The notes under the pieces are model-generated. The model was not told the origin of the DNA. It ran no database searches and was given only the letters and a program-made list of their open reading frames with translations. Positions 33,449 to 42,862 of a stretch of 64,000 bases of DNA are shown piece after piece (position 1 is the first letter of the stretch; the number at the start of each line of letters is the position of its first letter). Source of the stretch: an uncultured Ruminococcus sp. (lineage in GTDB: Bacteria; Bacillota; Clostridia; Lachnospirales; Lachnospiraceae); the NCBI GenBank assembly GCA_900544395.1, contig UQVC01000001.1, forward strand, positions 124,001-188,000, in the 5' to 3' direction. The translations under genes were made by a program, and so were the position numbers.

Positions 33449-33613
33449 TTACACATACAGTTCTGTCATGGCAACGGCAGCATCTACCATTTGCTGCCCG
33501 CAGACTGTCTTTTTCTCTTTTTTTCTTTCGGACTCTCGGATTCTCTGTCTTTTCTCCAGGTATTCTTCCATCGATATCATCTGTAATTTATTCTGTATAC
33601 TGTTCTGACGCAT
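33449..33613 (-). CDS. Small charged protein, 54 residues
   Basis: The minus strand encodes a 54-residue protein from an ATG (33611-33613) with an excellent AAGGAGG six bases upstream. It begins MRQNSIQNKLQMISMEEYLE, has a Lys/Arg/Glu-rich helix (KRQRIRESERKKEKK) and ends VCGQQMVDAAVAMTELYV. The opposite-strand 61-codon frame here has no ribosome site and is hydrophobic noise. No family recognised; the helix could bind nucleic acid or a partner protein. Confidence 0.65.
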   Translation of the reverse strand: MRQNSIQNKLQMISMEEYLEKRQRIRESERKKEKKTVCGQQMVDAAVAMTELYV

Positions 33614-33787
33614 AAAATACCTCCTTTTTGGGCCTCAGCCTTATTATTCTATGATACTCCCTTTCGAAATATGCCACTTTTTCTTCTGTCCCCTCTGGCA
33701 TATTTTTATTTTAAGTTTTAATTGTGACGGGGATGTGGATGATTTCTAAAGTTTTTATGAGAAATCTCTTAATATTTTCTTCCACAT

Positions 33788-33836
33788 GAAAAAAGATGCC
33801 CGCCACCAGCCTTTTTGCTGATGACAGAACATCTTT
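33788..33836 (-). terminator. Terminator of purA
   Basis: AAAGATG/CATCTTT stem with an inner CAGC/GCTG helix, ending in T6 on the minus strand (33789-33794). Confidence 0.7.
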
Positions 33837-33845
33837 CGTTTTGCT

Positions 33846-35126
33846 TTATTTATTTCTGTAGATGATATCGTCTCTTCCCGGTCCGTTGCTGACCATTGTG
33901 ATCGGATATCCGATCTGCTCTTCAATAAATTCAATGTATTTTCTGCAGTTTTCCGGAAGTTCTTCGTATGTCTTAATTCCACGGATATCGCAGTTCCAGC
34001 CAGGAAGTGTCTTCAATACTGGTTTTGCTTTCTCCAGAAGATGTGTTACAGGGAACTCTGTAGTCACTTCTCCGTCAATCTCATATCCGACACATACCGG
34101 AATCTCTTCCAGATATCCAAGCACATCCAGAACGGTAAACGCTACATCGGTTGTACCCTGCATTCTGCATCCGTATTTTGATGCCACACAGTCAAACCAT
34201 CCCATACGTCTCGGACGTCCTGTTGTCGCTCCGAACTCTCCGCCATCTCCTCCGCGGCGTCTCAGTTCATCTGCCTCTTCTCCGAAAATCTCGCTGACAA
34301 ATGCACCTGCTCCGACTGCACTGGAATATGCCTTACATACCGTAATGATCTGTTTGATCTCGTATGGAGGGATTCCCGCTCCAATCGCACCATAGGCTGC
34401 CAGAGTAGAAGAAGAAGTTACCATCGGATAAATTCCGTGATCCGGATCTTTCAAAGAACCAAGCTGTCCTTCCAGCAGGATCTCTTTTCCTTCTTTGATC
34501 GCATTGTGCAGATACAGGGAAACATCGCAGACAAACGGAGCTACCATATCTCTGTACTCTGTCAGTTCTTTATATAAATCGTCAGGATTGATCAGTGGTT
34601 TATGGTATAAATGTTCCAGAATCACATTTTTCTGCTCTGCAACACGAACAACTTTTTCTCTCAGAAGCTCATCGTCAAACAACTCGCTTACCTGGAAACC
34701 GATCTTTGCATATTTGTCAGAGTAAAACGGCGCAATCCCTGATTTTGTGGATCCAAAAGATTTCCCGCCAAGACGCTCTTCCTCGTATGCGTCAAAGTTC
34801 TTGTGATAAGACATCACGATCTGTGCTCTGTCAGAAACAAGGAGCTTCGGCTGTGGCACGCCTTCTTTTACGATCTGCTGAACTTCTCCGAAAAGTCTCG
34901 GGATATCCAATGCAACACCATTTCCGATGATGCTGGTCGTATGGTCATAAAAAACACCTGAAGGCAAAGTATGCAGCGCAAACTTTCCATAATCATTTAC
35001 AATGGTATGTCCTGCATTCGCTCCACCCTGAAAACGGACGATGATATCGGCTTCTTTTCCGAGCATATCTGTAATCTTGCCCTTTCCCTCATCGCCCCAG
35101 TTAGCTCCTACTACTGCTTTTACCAT
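33846..35126 (-). CDS. purA: Adenylosuccinate synthase
   Basis: 426 residues. The GTP P-loop GDEGKGK follows the N-terminal VVGANW; then GGANAGHT, NGVALDIPRLF, the IMP-binding ATTGRPRRMGWFD and the guanine-specificity loop. It converts IMP, aspartate and GTP into adenylosuccinate, the first step to AMP. Start at 35124-35126 with AGGAGG seven bases upstream; the frame to 35159 is extra. Single-gene unit. Confidence 0.97.
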   Translation of the reverse strand: MVKAVVGANWGDEGKGKITDMLGKEADIIVRFQGGANAGHTIVNDYGKFALHTLPSGVFYDHTTSIIGNGVALDIPRLFGEVQQIVKEGVPQPKLLVSDRAQIVMSYHKNFDAYEEERLGGKSFGSTKSGIAPFYSDKYAKIGFQVSELFDDELLREKVVRVAEQKNVILEHLYHKPLINPDDLYKELTEYRDMVAPFVCDVSLYLHNAIKEGKEILLEGQLGSLKDPDHGIYPMVTSSSTLAAYGAIGAGIPPYEIKQIITVCKAYSSAVGAGAFVSEIFGEEADELRRRGGDGGEFGATTGRPRRMGWFDCVASKYGCRMQGTTDVAFTVLDVLGYLEEIPVCVGYEIDGEVTTEFPVTHLLEKAKPVLKTLPGWNCDIRGIKTYEELPENCRKYIEFIEEQIGYPITMVSNGPGRDDIIYRNK

Positions 35127-35261
35127 TTCAAATCCTCCTGCGTATTTATCGCTTTTCAATCTTAATTAGCAGTTCTTATGAATCACTGCCTTATGAATTA
35201 TACTATACTTTTCTCATTCTGTAAAATACTTTTTCTTTTTTCTGTGACAACCTGTCATTTT

Positions 35262-36821
35262 CTACATCAAAGGTGCGATCAGGCGCAGTACCCGGCCGCA
35301 GATCCGCATCAGAATTCCATTCTTTTTCATGTCTGATACCGATACTTTCCTGCACTTTTTCAAGGTTTCCTGAAAGTCCTTTTCAATCTCATATACCACC
35401 GGATTGTGATACATAAAGACTCCACATTCAAAATGAAGATACAGACTCCGGTAATCCAGATTGATGGTGCCCACGGTTGCCGTATCATCATCTGACACAA
35501 AAATCTTAGCATGAACAAATCCAGGCGTAAACTCATAGATCTGGACTCCAGCCTCGATCAGTTCCCGGTAATAGGTCTTTGCCACGGCAAAGGCATACCA
35601 TTTATCCGGAATATGAGGCATAATGATGCAGACCTCAATCCCGCTTTTCGCCGCTCTTGTCAGGGTGTCCAGCATTCCATTATCCAGAATCAGATATGGC
35701 GTCATGATATGTACATATTTCTTCGCATGATTCAAAATATGTACATACACTTCTTCCCCCACATTCTCGTTGTCATACGGGCTGTCCCCATAGGGCAGCA
35801 TAAAGCCCAGTTCCGGCTGCACCGTCTGCGCCATATTGGTCAGATATCCGGTAAAATCTTCGGTTTTCATCTCGGATACATTCCACATCTGCAAAAACAG
35901 CATGGTCAGACTTTGCACCGCATCCCCTTTGATCATCACTGCCGTGTCTTTCCAGTAGCCAAACCGCTCCTTCCGGTTGATATACTCATCCCCCAGATTG
36001 ATGCCTCCGGTAAATCCCACTTTCCCATCGATCACACAGATCTTTCTGTGATCTCTGTTATTCTGTGTGGTAGACAGGATCGGGCGGATCGGACTGAACA
36101 TCTTGCACTGGATCCCAAATTTCCGGATCTGCTTCGGATAATCATAAGGAAGCTGTGAAATACTGCACATTCCATCGTACATAAACCGTACTTCCACCCC
36201 TGCCGCGGCTTTTTCTTTCAGAATATCGAGGATCGATCCCCACATATATCCTTCTTCTACAATAAAATATTCCAGAAAGATAAACTTTTCTGCTTTTTTC
36301 AGTTCTTCCAGAAGTACCGGAAACTTTTCCTCCCCACAGGCAAAATACTGTGCACTTGTATTCTGATAGGTAGGAAATCCCAACTGATACTGCATATAAT
36401 GTGCCAGATTCGCATTGGATGGCTTACTCTCTCTGAGAGACTCAATGATCCCCGGATCCTGCTGCATATATCTGGCCGTATCCAGCCGGAGTCTGCGCAG
36501 CCGCTTTCCAATATAACGGGTTCCTAACTGCGATTTCACCCAAATGTAAAACAGACACCCAAACGCCGGAAATATCAGGATCAGCAACATCCATGTCATA
36601 TTAAACGCAGGATTTCCCCGTTCATTGATGATATAGATCACGATCACGGCGCCGATCAAAGTCAGCCCTCCATATACATAAACTGCATAGTCATTCAGAA
36701 TTGTCGCAAGCCCCAACATGATCAAAAGCTGAATCACAACCAGAAACAGGATCAGTGTGGTACGCCCGAACAAAATACTAAGCAGCCCTTTTTTTGCTTT
36801 TTTTACTGCTTTGTTCTCCAT
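35262..36821 (-). CDS. cls: Cardiolipin synthase
   Basis: 519 residues. Two N-terminal membrane helices (TLILFLVVIQLLIMLGLATIL, YVYGGLTLIGAVIVIYII) are followed by a PLDNT-like segment (FPAFGCLFYIW) and two phospholipase D motifs: HRKICVIDGKVGFTGG (about 260) and HAKIFVSDDDTATVGTINLD (about 440). It joins two phosphatidylglycerol molecules into cardiolipin in the membrane. Length fits family members (480-520). It is divergent from the acidic small-protein gene. Confidence 0.93.
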   Translation of the reverse strand: MENKAVKKAKKGLLSILFGRTTLILFLVVIQLLIMLGLATILNDYAVYVYGGLTLIGAVIVIYIINERGNPAFNMTWMLLILIFPAFGCLFYIWVKSQLGTRYIGKRLRRLRLDTARYMQQDPGIIESLRESKPSNANLAHYMQYQLGFPTYQNTSAQYFACGEEKFPVLLEELKKAEKFIFLEYFIVEEGYMWGSILDILKEKAAAGVEVRFMYDGMCSISQLPYDYPKQIRKFGIQCKMFSPIRPILSTTQNNRDHRKICVIDGKVGFTGGINLGDEYINRKERFGYWKDTAVMIKGDAVQSLTMLFLQMWNVSEMKTEDFTGYLTNMAQTVQPELGFMLPYGDSPYDNENVGEEVYVHILNHAKKYVHIMTPYLILDNGMLDTLTRAAKSGIEVCIIMPHIPDKWYAFAVAKTYYRELIEAGVQIYEFTPGFVHAKIFVSDDDTATVGTINLDYRSLYLHFECGVFMYHNPVVYEIEKDFQETLKKCRKVSVSDMKKNGILMRICGRVLRLIAPLM

Positions 36822-36902
36822 TTCTTTTTCACCTCAATTTTTTCCGATGTAGTTAAGTGTAGCACACTTTACATTTCTCTACAATACGCCTTGTCAAAGG
36901 TC

Positions 36903-36931
36903 TTGTAATCCTTTTCGAAAAGTATTACAAT
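36903..36931. promoter_or_regulatory. Palindrome-embedded promoter between cls and the acidic protein gene
   Basis: TTGTAA (36903-36908) and TACAAT (36926-36931) are 17 bases apart on plus. The whole element 36903-36930 is a 28-base palindrome with one mismatched pair around CTTTTCGAAAAG. The reverse strand offers TTGTAA/TACAAG at the same spacing, so both divergent genes may fire from it or a dimeric regulator may bind. Confidence 0.55.
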
Positions 36932-36974
36932 AGACATTGATTCATAAACATCTGCTGGAAAGGAGATTTTTACT

Positions 36975-37265
36975 ATGAAAAAGTTTTTAAAATGGTTTCT
37001 TGGCCTTGCCGCTGTAGGAACAGTACTTGGTCTGATCATTGCCTATTTCTGTAAAGACAGCGAGACTGATTCCGACTGTGACTGCACAGACGATATGGAA
37101 GATGAAGATTTTGATCTCGACAGTGATTTAAAACCTGTATCGGAACGCGGATATGTACACCTGAATAAATCCGCTTCCGAATCTTCTGCTGAGTCAGTTT
37201 CCCAGCCGGAAGATACAACCGCTGAAGCAGTCAATGACGCTGCATCGGAAGAATCAGAAGAATAA
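36975..37265 (+). CDS. Membrane-anchored acidic small protein
   Basis: 96 residues. One membrane helix (FLKWFLGLAAVGTVLGLIIAYF), a short Cys-containing acidic stretch (DSDCDCTDDMEDEDFDLDSD), and a Ser/Glu/Ala-rich tail ending SEESEE. It is strongly negatively charged and probably unstructured outside the helix. GGAGA precedes the start. I know of no function; proteins of this shape recur in Lachnospiraceae. Confidence 0.7.
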   Translation: MKKFLKWFLGLAAVGTVLGLIIAYFCKDSETDSDCDCTDDMEDEDFDLDSDLKPVSERGYVHLNKSASESSAESVSQPEDTTAEAVNDAASEESEE

Positions 37266-37269
37266 CCGG

Positions 37270-37316
37270 ACAATAAAACAGGAACCGCCGTTTGAAAGGC
37301 AGTTCCTGTTTTATTT
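37270..37316. terminator. Bidirectional terminator between acidic protein gene and pdxR
   Basis: AATAAAACAGGAAC-GCC pairs with GGC-GTTCCTGTTTTATT. The pdxR stop codon (37311-37313) lies in its outer arm. Confidence 0.8.
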
Positions 37317-38711
37317 TGAAAACCAGGCTTCTTCCAGCAATGCCACCGCTTTTTTGATCTTTTCTTCCGAAATATTGGCATATCCCAGAAGGATCGTAGG
37401 CCTGTTCCCCGGCGTATCGATATAATACTGCGACAATCCGTACACCTTCACACCTTTTTCTGCTGCTTTCTGTATCAGCTCTTCTTCGGTCACCTCTTCT
37501 GAAAAGTGCAGCAAAATATGCACTCCTGCGTGTTCTCCCGATATGGTGCAGTGATGCTGCAGTTCTTTTAAACAGCCGATCAGTGTATCATGCCGTCCTT
37601 TATACAGCGTCCGGATCTTATTCAGATGTCTTTCATAATGTCCCTCCTCCAGAAATCTCTGCAGGATCAACTGATCCACCCTGGACACCGTACAGCTTAA
37701 GAAGCTGCTCTTCTCCTGGAATTCTTTCAGCAACACCGGAGGAAGCACCAGGTAACTGATCCGGATCGACGGTGCAATGGATTTGGAAAATGTTCCGATA
37801 TAGATCACCTTTCCCCATCGGTCATATCCCTGCAGCGCCGGGATTGGCTTCCCTTTATATCGGAATTCACTGTCATAATCATCTTCTATGATATATCTCT
37901 TTGGATTTTCTGCGGCCCACCCAAGCAATTCCATCCGCCGCTTCATCGGCATCACAATCCCCAGCGGGTACTGGTGAGAGGGCATCACAAATGCAATGTC
38001 TGCCTTCGATCCCTGCAGTCCGGTCACTTCCATCCCTTTCGCATCCATATCCACTGTACAGACATCATAGGATAACCGCTGAAACAGACGGTAGGCCTGC
38101 TTATAGGTAGGATTTTCCAAAGCCACTTTGTGATCCCGTCCGATTACTGTCGAAAGGAGCATCAAAAGGTAATCATTCCCTGCACCGACAATGATCTGCT
38201 CCGGACGGGCATTGACACCTCTCGCCTGATACAGGTAATGACTGATGGCTCTTCGCAGCCCGTATTCTCCCTGTGGATCCCCCAGACGGAACATCTGGGC
38301 TCTGTCATCCTGAAGACTGTCTTTTGCCAGCCGTCTCCAAACACCATACGGAAAACTGTTCAGATCCACTCCGTTGGGAGTAAAATCATACTTCCACTCT
38401 TTTTCTTCTGCTGTTGCTTCCGGTTCCGACAAAGCGGGCATTGCATCCAGACGATACAGCCCCTCCAGATCTGCCGCAAAATATCCTTTACATGGGACTG
38501 CTTCCACATATCCTTCTGAGATCAGCTGCTCATAAGCAAGTTCTACCGTGCTTCTGCTAACCTCCAGATGTCTGCTCAGAGAACGGCTGGAGGGAAGTTT
38601 GTCCCCACTGGCAATCCTTCCCTCCTGAATCTCTCGTTTCATATATTGATAAATCTGCTCATAAAGCGGTACTTCAGATCGTGTCTGAAGATTGATCGTC
38701 AATTCATTCAT
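37311..38711 (-). CDS. pdxR: MocR/PdxR-type GntR regulator with aminotransferase domain
   Basis: 466 residues. An N-terminal GntR winged helix (about 1-75: VPLYEQIYQYMKREIQEGRI, LPSSRSLSRHLEVSRSTVEL) is joined to an aminotransferase-like domain with DDYDSEFRY and the PLP lysine in GTFSKSIAPSIR. Family members use PLP as effector; PdxR activates pyridoxal-5-phosphate synthesis, but other MocR proteins control GABA or taurine genes. No pdxST is in the window, so the target is open. It follows glnS by 15 bases. Confidence 0.85.
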   Translation of the reverse strand: MNELTINLQTRSEVPLYEQIYQYMKREIQEGRIASGDKLPSSRSLSRHLEVSRSTVELAYEQLISEGYVEAVPCKGYFAADLEGLYRLDAMPALSEPEATAEEKEWKYDFTPNGVDLNSFPYGVWRRLAKDSLQDDRAQMFRLGDPQGEYGLRRAISHYLYQARGVNARPEQIIVGAGNDYLLMLLSTVIGRDHKVALENPTYKQAYRLFQRLSYDVCTVDMDAKGMEVTGLQGSKADIAFVMPSHQYPLGIVMPMKRRMELLGWAAENPKRYIIEDDYDSEFRYKGKPIPALQGYDRWGKVIYIGTFSKSIAPSIRISYLVLPPVLLKEFQEKSSFLSCTVSRVDQLILQRFLEEGHYERHLNKIRTLYKGRHDTLIGCLKELQHHCTISGEHAGVHILLHFSEEVTEEELIQKAAEKGVKVYGLSQYYIDTPGNRPTILLGYANISEEKIKKAVALLEEAWFSK

Positions 38712-38726
38712 CCCTTATTTTTCCGT

Positions 38727-40391
38727 TTATTTTGGCAGTTTGAAAGAACTTTTCAGTGACACGATCCGGTTAAACACCAGTGCATCCGGTCTGGAATCTT
38801 TGGCATCGATACAGAAATATCCCTGTCTTACAAACTGGAAACTGTCATATGCTTTTGCATCCTCAAAATTCGGCTCTACATAACAGTCTTTTAAGACTGT
38901 CAGTGAATTTGGATTCAGATTCATAGATCCATCCTCATTGTAAACGCCCTTTTCTTCATCGATCAGATTCTCATAAAGACGGACTTCTGCTTTCACTGCA
39001 TACGGAGCCGGAACCCAGTGGATCGTTCCCTTTACTTTTCTTCCGGTAAATCCGCTTCCGCTCTTTGTCTGTGGATCATACGTACAGTGTACCACCGTGA
39101 TATTGCCGTCCTCATCCTTTTCAAATCCGGTACATGTCACAAAATATGCCTGCATCAGGCGCACTTCATTACCCGGGAAGAGACGGAAATATTTTTTCGG
39201 CGGTTCTTCCATGAAGTCATCTCTGTTGATATACAGCTCTCTGCAGAACGGAATCTTTCTCATACCAAGTTCTTCGTTTTCCAGATTGTTGATCACATCC
39301 AGGTATTCTACCTGATCTTCCGGATAGTTATCGATCACCAGCTTGATTGGATCCAGAACTGCCATCATACGAGGTTTTTTCAGCTTTAAGTCCTCACGGA
39401 TGCAGTACTCTAACATGGCATAATCAACGGAGCTCTGGCTTTTTGACACACCGCACATATCAATGAACATCTTAATCGACTCCGGCGTGAATCCTCTGCG
39501 TCGAAGTGCTGCAATGGAGACCAGACGCGGATCATCCCATCCGTCTACCACTCCCTCTTCTACCAGCTTTTTGATGTAACGCTTTCCTGTCACAACATTG
39601 GTCAGGTACAGTTTTGAAAATTCGATCTGTCTTGGAGGCATCTCAAATTCGCACTCTCTGACTACCCAGTCATACAGCGGACGATGGTCTTCAAACTCCA
39701 GTGTACAGATGGAATGGGTAATGTGCTCGATGGCATCCTCAATCGGATGTGCAAAATCATACATCGGATAAATGCACCACCGATCCCCTGTATTGTGATG
39801 TGTCATATGCGCCACACGGTATATGATCGGATCTCTCATATTGATGTTCGGAGATGCCATATCGATCTTGGCACGCAGTACTTTCTCTCCATCCTGGAAC
39901 TTTCCGGCTCTCATAGCTTCGAATAATTCCAGATTTTCTTCAATTGAACGGTCTCTGTATGGGCTGTTCTTTCCCGGCTCTGTCAGTGTCCCTCTGTACT
40001 CTCTGATCTCTTCCGGAGTCAGATCACAGACATAAGCTTTTCCTTTTTTGATCAGTTTCACTGCACACTCATACATCTGCTCAAAATAATCGGATGCAAA
40101 ATAAAGATGATCCTCCCAGTCTGCTCCCAGCCACTGGATATCTTCTTTAATGGAGTCCACAAACTCTACTTTTTCTTTTGTCGGATTGGTGTCATCAAAA
40201 CGCATATGGAACGTTCCATTGTATTTTTTAGCCAGTCCGTAGTTTAAAAGAATGGACTTGGCATGTCCAATGTGCAGATATCCGTTTGGTTCCGGCGGGA
40301 AACGGGTACACACATGATCGTAAACGCCTTCTGCAAGGTCTTTGTCTATTTCCTGTTCAATGAAATTTTTTGAAACTGCTTCGTTTTCCAT
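38727..40391 (-). CDS. glnS: Glutamine-tRNA ligase
   Basis: 554 residues, class Ic synthetase. [18 protein letters not shown] is the GlnRS-type HIGH region. [34 protein letters not shown] and the two C-terminal beta-barrels ([18 protein letters not shown]) are also GlnRS-like. The KMSKS loop reads [10 protein letters not shown], lacking the first consensus Ser. Most Firmicutes lack GlnRS and use GatCAB, so this is a lineage marker. Start 40389-40391 with GAGGAGG five bases upstream. Confidence 0.94.
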   Translation of the reverse strand: MENEAVSKNFIEQEIDKDLAEGVYDHVCTRFPPEPNGYLHIGHAKSILLNYGLAKKYNGTFHMRFDDTNPTKEKVEFVDSIKEDIQWLGADWEDHLYFASDYFEQMYECAVKLIKKGKAYVCDLTPEEIREYRGTLTEPGKNSPYRDRSIEENLELFEAMRAGKFQDGEKVLRAKIDMASPNINMRDPIIYRVAHMTHHNTGDRWCIYPMYDFAHPIEDAIEHITHSICTLEFEDHRPLYDWVVRECEFEMPPRQIEFSKLYLTNVVTGKRYIKKLVEEGVVDGWDDPRLVSIAALRRRGFTPESIKMFIDMCGVSKSQSSVDYAMLEYCIREDLKLKKPRMMAVLDPIKLVIDNYPEDQVEYLDVINNLENEELGMRKIPFCRELYINRDDFMEEPPKKYFRLFPGNEVRLMQAYFVTCTGFEKDEDGNITVVHCTYDPQTKSGSGFTGRKVKGTIHWVPAPYAVKAEVRLYENLIDEEKGVYNEDGSMNLNPNSLTVLKDCYVEPNFEDAKAYDSFQFVRQGYFCIDAKDSRPDALVFNRIVSLKSSFKLPK

Positions 40392-40567
40392 AAATTCCTC
40401 CTCGTGTACAAACATTCTTCCGATTATCTTATCATAAATCCGCCATTTGGACAAGGCACATGCAAAACATTTTCTTTACTTCGCCGCGCCAACGTGATAT
40501 ACTGATGAAGCTTCTAAAGGAAACTCCTTTCAGGGAGAGAAAATATCGTATGTTTATGGAGGTTATT

Positions 40568-42025
40568 ATGAAACGAGAACAATTTGGTTCCCGTCTGGGC
40601 TTTATCTTGGTATCTGCGGGATGTGCCATCGGACTTGGGAATGTCTGGAAGTTCCCATATATGGCTGGAAAATACGGCGGAGCAGCCTTTATTTTAGTCT
40701 ACCTGCTGTTTCTGGTCATTTTGGGGCTTCCGATCATCGTATGTGAATTCAGCGTGGGAAGAGCCAGCCAGAAGAGTATCGCTACTTCTTACAACGCACT
40801 GGAGCCGCCCCACACAAAATGGCATTATGCACGCTGGGTAGCCATTGCCGGAAATTATCTCCTGGTTATGTTTTATTCCATGGTGGGCGGCTGGATGCTT
40901 TATTACTGTTTCCGCATGGCAAAAGGAGAATTTACAGGGGTAACCGCTTCGGAAGTATCTGAAAAATATGCCGGCATGCTTTCTTCGGTTCCTACCCTGT
41001 CCCTCTGGACGGTACTGGTCATTCTGTTATCTTTCGGCATCTGCAGTATCGGTCTGCAAAAGGGTGTGGAAAAGATCATGAAAGTGACCATGCTCTGTCT
41101 TCTGGCGATCATGGTCGTCCTGACGATCCGTTCCGTGACGCTTTCCGGTTCTTCGGAAGGGCTTCGCTTTTTCCTGGTTCCGGATTTTGACCGCATGGTG
41201 GAAAACGGAATTGGAAACGTGATCTTCGGAGCCATGAGTCAGGCATTTTTCACCTTGAGCATCGGAATGGGCGGCATGGCGATCTTCGGAAGCTATCTGG
41301 ACAAAAAGCGCTCCCTTGCCGGAGAGTCTGTCAGCATCGTACTTCTGGACACCTGCGTTGCACTGATGGCAGGACTGATCGTAATCCCATCCTGCTTTGC
41401 CTTTGGAGTGGAGCCGGATGCGGGACCGGGACTGGTATTTATCACATTGCCGAACATTTTCACACAGATGGCCGGAGGACGGGTCTGGGGCTCCTTATTC
41501 TTCCTGTTCTTATTCTGTGCGGCACTCTCCACCATTGTAGGAGTCTTTGAAAACATCGTCTCCTTCTGGATGGATCTGTTTGGATGGAAACGGACGAAAG
41601 CGGTGGGGATCAACATTGTCCTGATCACCGTCTTAAGTATCCCCTGTATCCTCGGATTCAGCGTATGGTCCGGATTTCAGCCTCTGGGTCCCGGAACAAA
41701 TATCATGGATCTGGAAGACTTTATTGTCTCCAACAATATTCTTCCCCTTGGTTCTGTTGTATACCTTCTGTTCTGTACCCATAAAAACGGATGGGGATGG
41801 AAATATTTCATACAGGAGGCCAACAGCGGCAACGGGCTGAAGTTTCCGACAAAAGTCCGCTTCTATATGACCCATATCCTGCCATGGATCGTTGTGGTCA
41901 TCTATCTGAAAGGATACTACGACATGTTCCATCCACAGGGTACTCTCACCTTTGTGATCTGGATGCTGATCGCATTCGGCTGCCTTGGATTCATTTTTTA
42001 CATTTCAAGAAGCCGCAAAAAATAA
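40568..42025 (+). CDS. Na+-dependent transporter, SNF/NSS family (long form)
   Basis: 485 residues, the LeuT fold with twelve membrane segments. TM1 carries GCAIGLGNVWKFPYMAGKYGG, TM6-TM8 include SQAFFTLSIGMGGMAIFGSY and FENIVSFWMD. It is distantly related to the shorter symporter at 6504. Start at 40568 (MKREQFG), five bases after GGAGG; the upstream frame to 40460 is not needed. It is divergent from glnS. Amino-acid substrate unknown. Confidence 0.9.
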   Translation: MKREQFGSRLGFILVSAGCAIGLGNVWKFPYMAGKYGGAAFILVYLLFLVILGLPIIVCEFSVGRASQKSIATSYNALEPPHTKWHYARWVAIAGNYLLVMFYSMVGGWMLYYCFRMAKGEFTGVTASEVSEKYAGMLSSVPTLSLWTVLVILLSFGICSIGLQKGVEKIMKVTMLCLLAIMVVLTIRSVTLSGSSEGLRFFLVPDFDRMVENGIGNVIFGAMSQAFFTLSIGMGGMAIFGSYLDKKRSLAGESVSIVLLDTCVALMAGLIVIPSCFAFGVEPDAGPGLVFITLPNIFTQMAGGRVWGSLFFLFLFCAALSTIVGVFENIVSFWMDLFGWKRTKAVGINIVLITVLSIPCILGFSVWSGFQPLGPGTNIMDLEDFIVSNNILPLGSVVYLLFCTHKNGWGWKYFIQEANSGNGLKFPTKVRFYMTHILPWIVVVIYLKGYYDMFHPQGTLTFVIWMLIAFGCLGFIFYISRSRKK

Positions 42026-42078
42026 AAAGGACCGATACCGGCAGGCTTTTCTCTGCTTTGCCGGTATCGGTTCTTTTT
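42024..42078. terminator. Bidirectional terminator between the second symporter and the NUDIX gene
   Basis: GACCGATACCGGCA (42030-42043) pairs with TGCCGGTATCGGTTC (42059-42073), with A5 before and T5 after. Confidence 0.85.
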
Positions 42079-42082
42079 CTTC

Positions 42083-42781
42083 TTATTCTGCCAGTCGTTC
42101 TCTTAAAAGACACAGCGCCTGTACGAGGATCGCCGCATGATCCACCGCGATCTTTCCTCCTGAAAGCACTCTGTATTTTCGTTCCCGGATCAGACCCTCT
42201 CTGCGGATCTCTTCCACCGCTGCACAGGTATCGAGTTTTTTCTCCTCATTGGTGATCCGAAGCTCCCAGATATTTCTTTCGAGAACTCCCGGATGACTTT
42301 CTTTTCTCTGTAAATCAACACTGCACCAGGCGGCATCCGCCGCATCGTCCCCTGCCTGTACGGTGACATCGTTCTCCTCCACAAGGGACAGATATGCGGT
42401 GGTGATCACCCGGGTTCTAGGATCTCTGTCGTAATCTCCATAGACCGCAAACTGTTCCATAGGAAGCCCCTTTACCCCCGTTTCTTCCTCCAGTTCCCGT
42501 CTTGCCGTATCTTCCAGATTCTCTCTCATTTCGGCAAACCCGCCGGGCAGCGCCCAGAACCCGATGCTTGGATGATTGCTTCTTCGTACCAGAATCACCT
42601 TTAACTGGTTTACATCCAAAAGCTTGCCTGTTTTGGAAAAGATCACCGCATCTGTGGTACAGCTTGGTGTCTCATACTTATGAGGATCGTAGTGCTCCAG
42701 AAAGGTCTCCAGGTCTTCTCCCTGCCTGTTTTTCTCTTTTGTCCCGTAAAACTTGTCAATTTCTTTTAAAAACGCCGCCAT
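42083..42781 (-). CDS. NUDIX hydrolase
   Basis: 232 residues. The NUDIX box is GGFAEMRENLEDTARRELEEE followed by TGV, matching G-X5-E-X7-REUXEE. An N-terminal extension and a C-terminal helical domain with a possible winged helix (VEEIRREGLIRERKYRVL) resemble NUDIX proteins related to ADP-ribose hydrolases or NrtR regulators. Substrate unknown. AGGAGG lies nine bases before the start. Confidence 0.85.
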   Translation of the reverse strand: MAAFLKEIDKFYGTKEKNRQGEDLETFLEHYDPHKYETPSCTTDAVIFSKTGKLLDVNQLKVILVRRSNHPSIGFWALPGGFAEMRENLEDTARRELEEETGVKGLPMEQFAVYGDYDRDPRTRVITTAYLSLVEENDVTVQAGDDAADAAWCSVDLQRKESHPGVLERNIWELRITNEEKKLDTCAAVEEIRREGLIRERKYRVLSGGKIAVDHAAILVQALCLLRERLAE

Positions 42782-42862
42782 CTGTGTCTGCCTCCTGTCC
42801 GAATCGTTCTTTTCCTAACAGTATAGGCGTTTTTCCAGTTTCTGTAAAGAAATCTAAACTAC

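Noticed and set aside
33423..33608. Plus-strand frame of 61 codons
   Set aside because: Opposite the 54-codon gene with a good ribosome site; Cys/Phe-rich and without one itself.
33665..33712. ATATGCCA...TGGCATAT inverted repeat as a regulator site
   Set aside because: Large loop and T-rich end fit a weak terminator as well; no promoter or partner site to support an operator.
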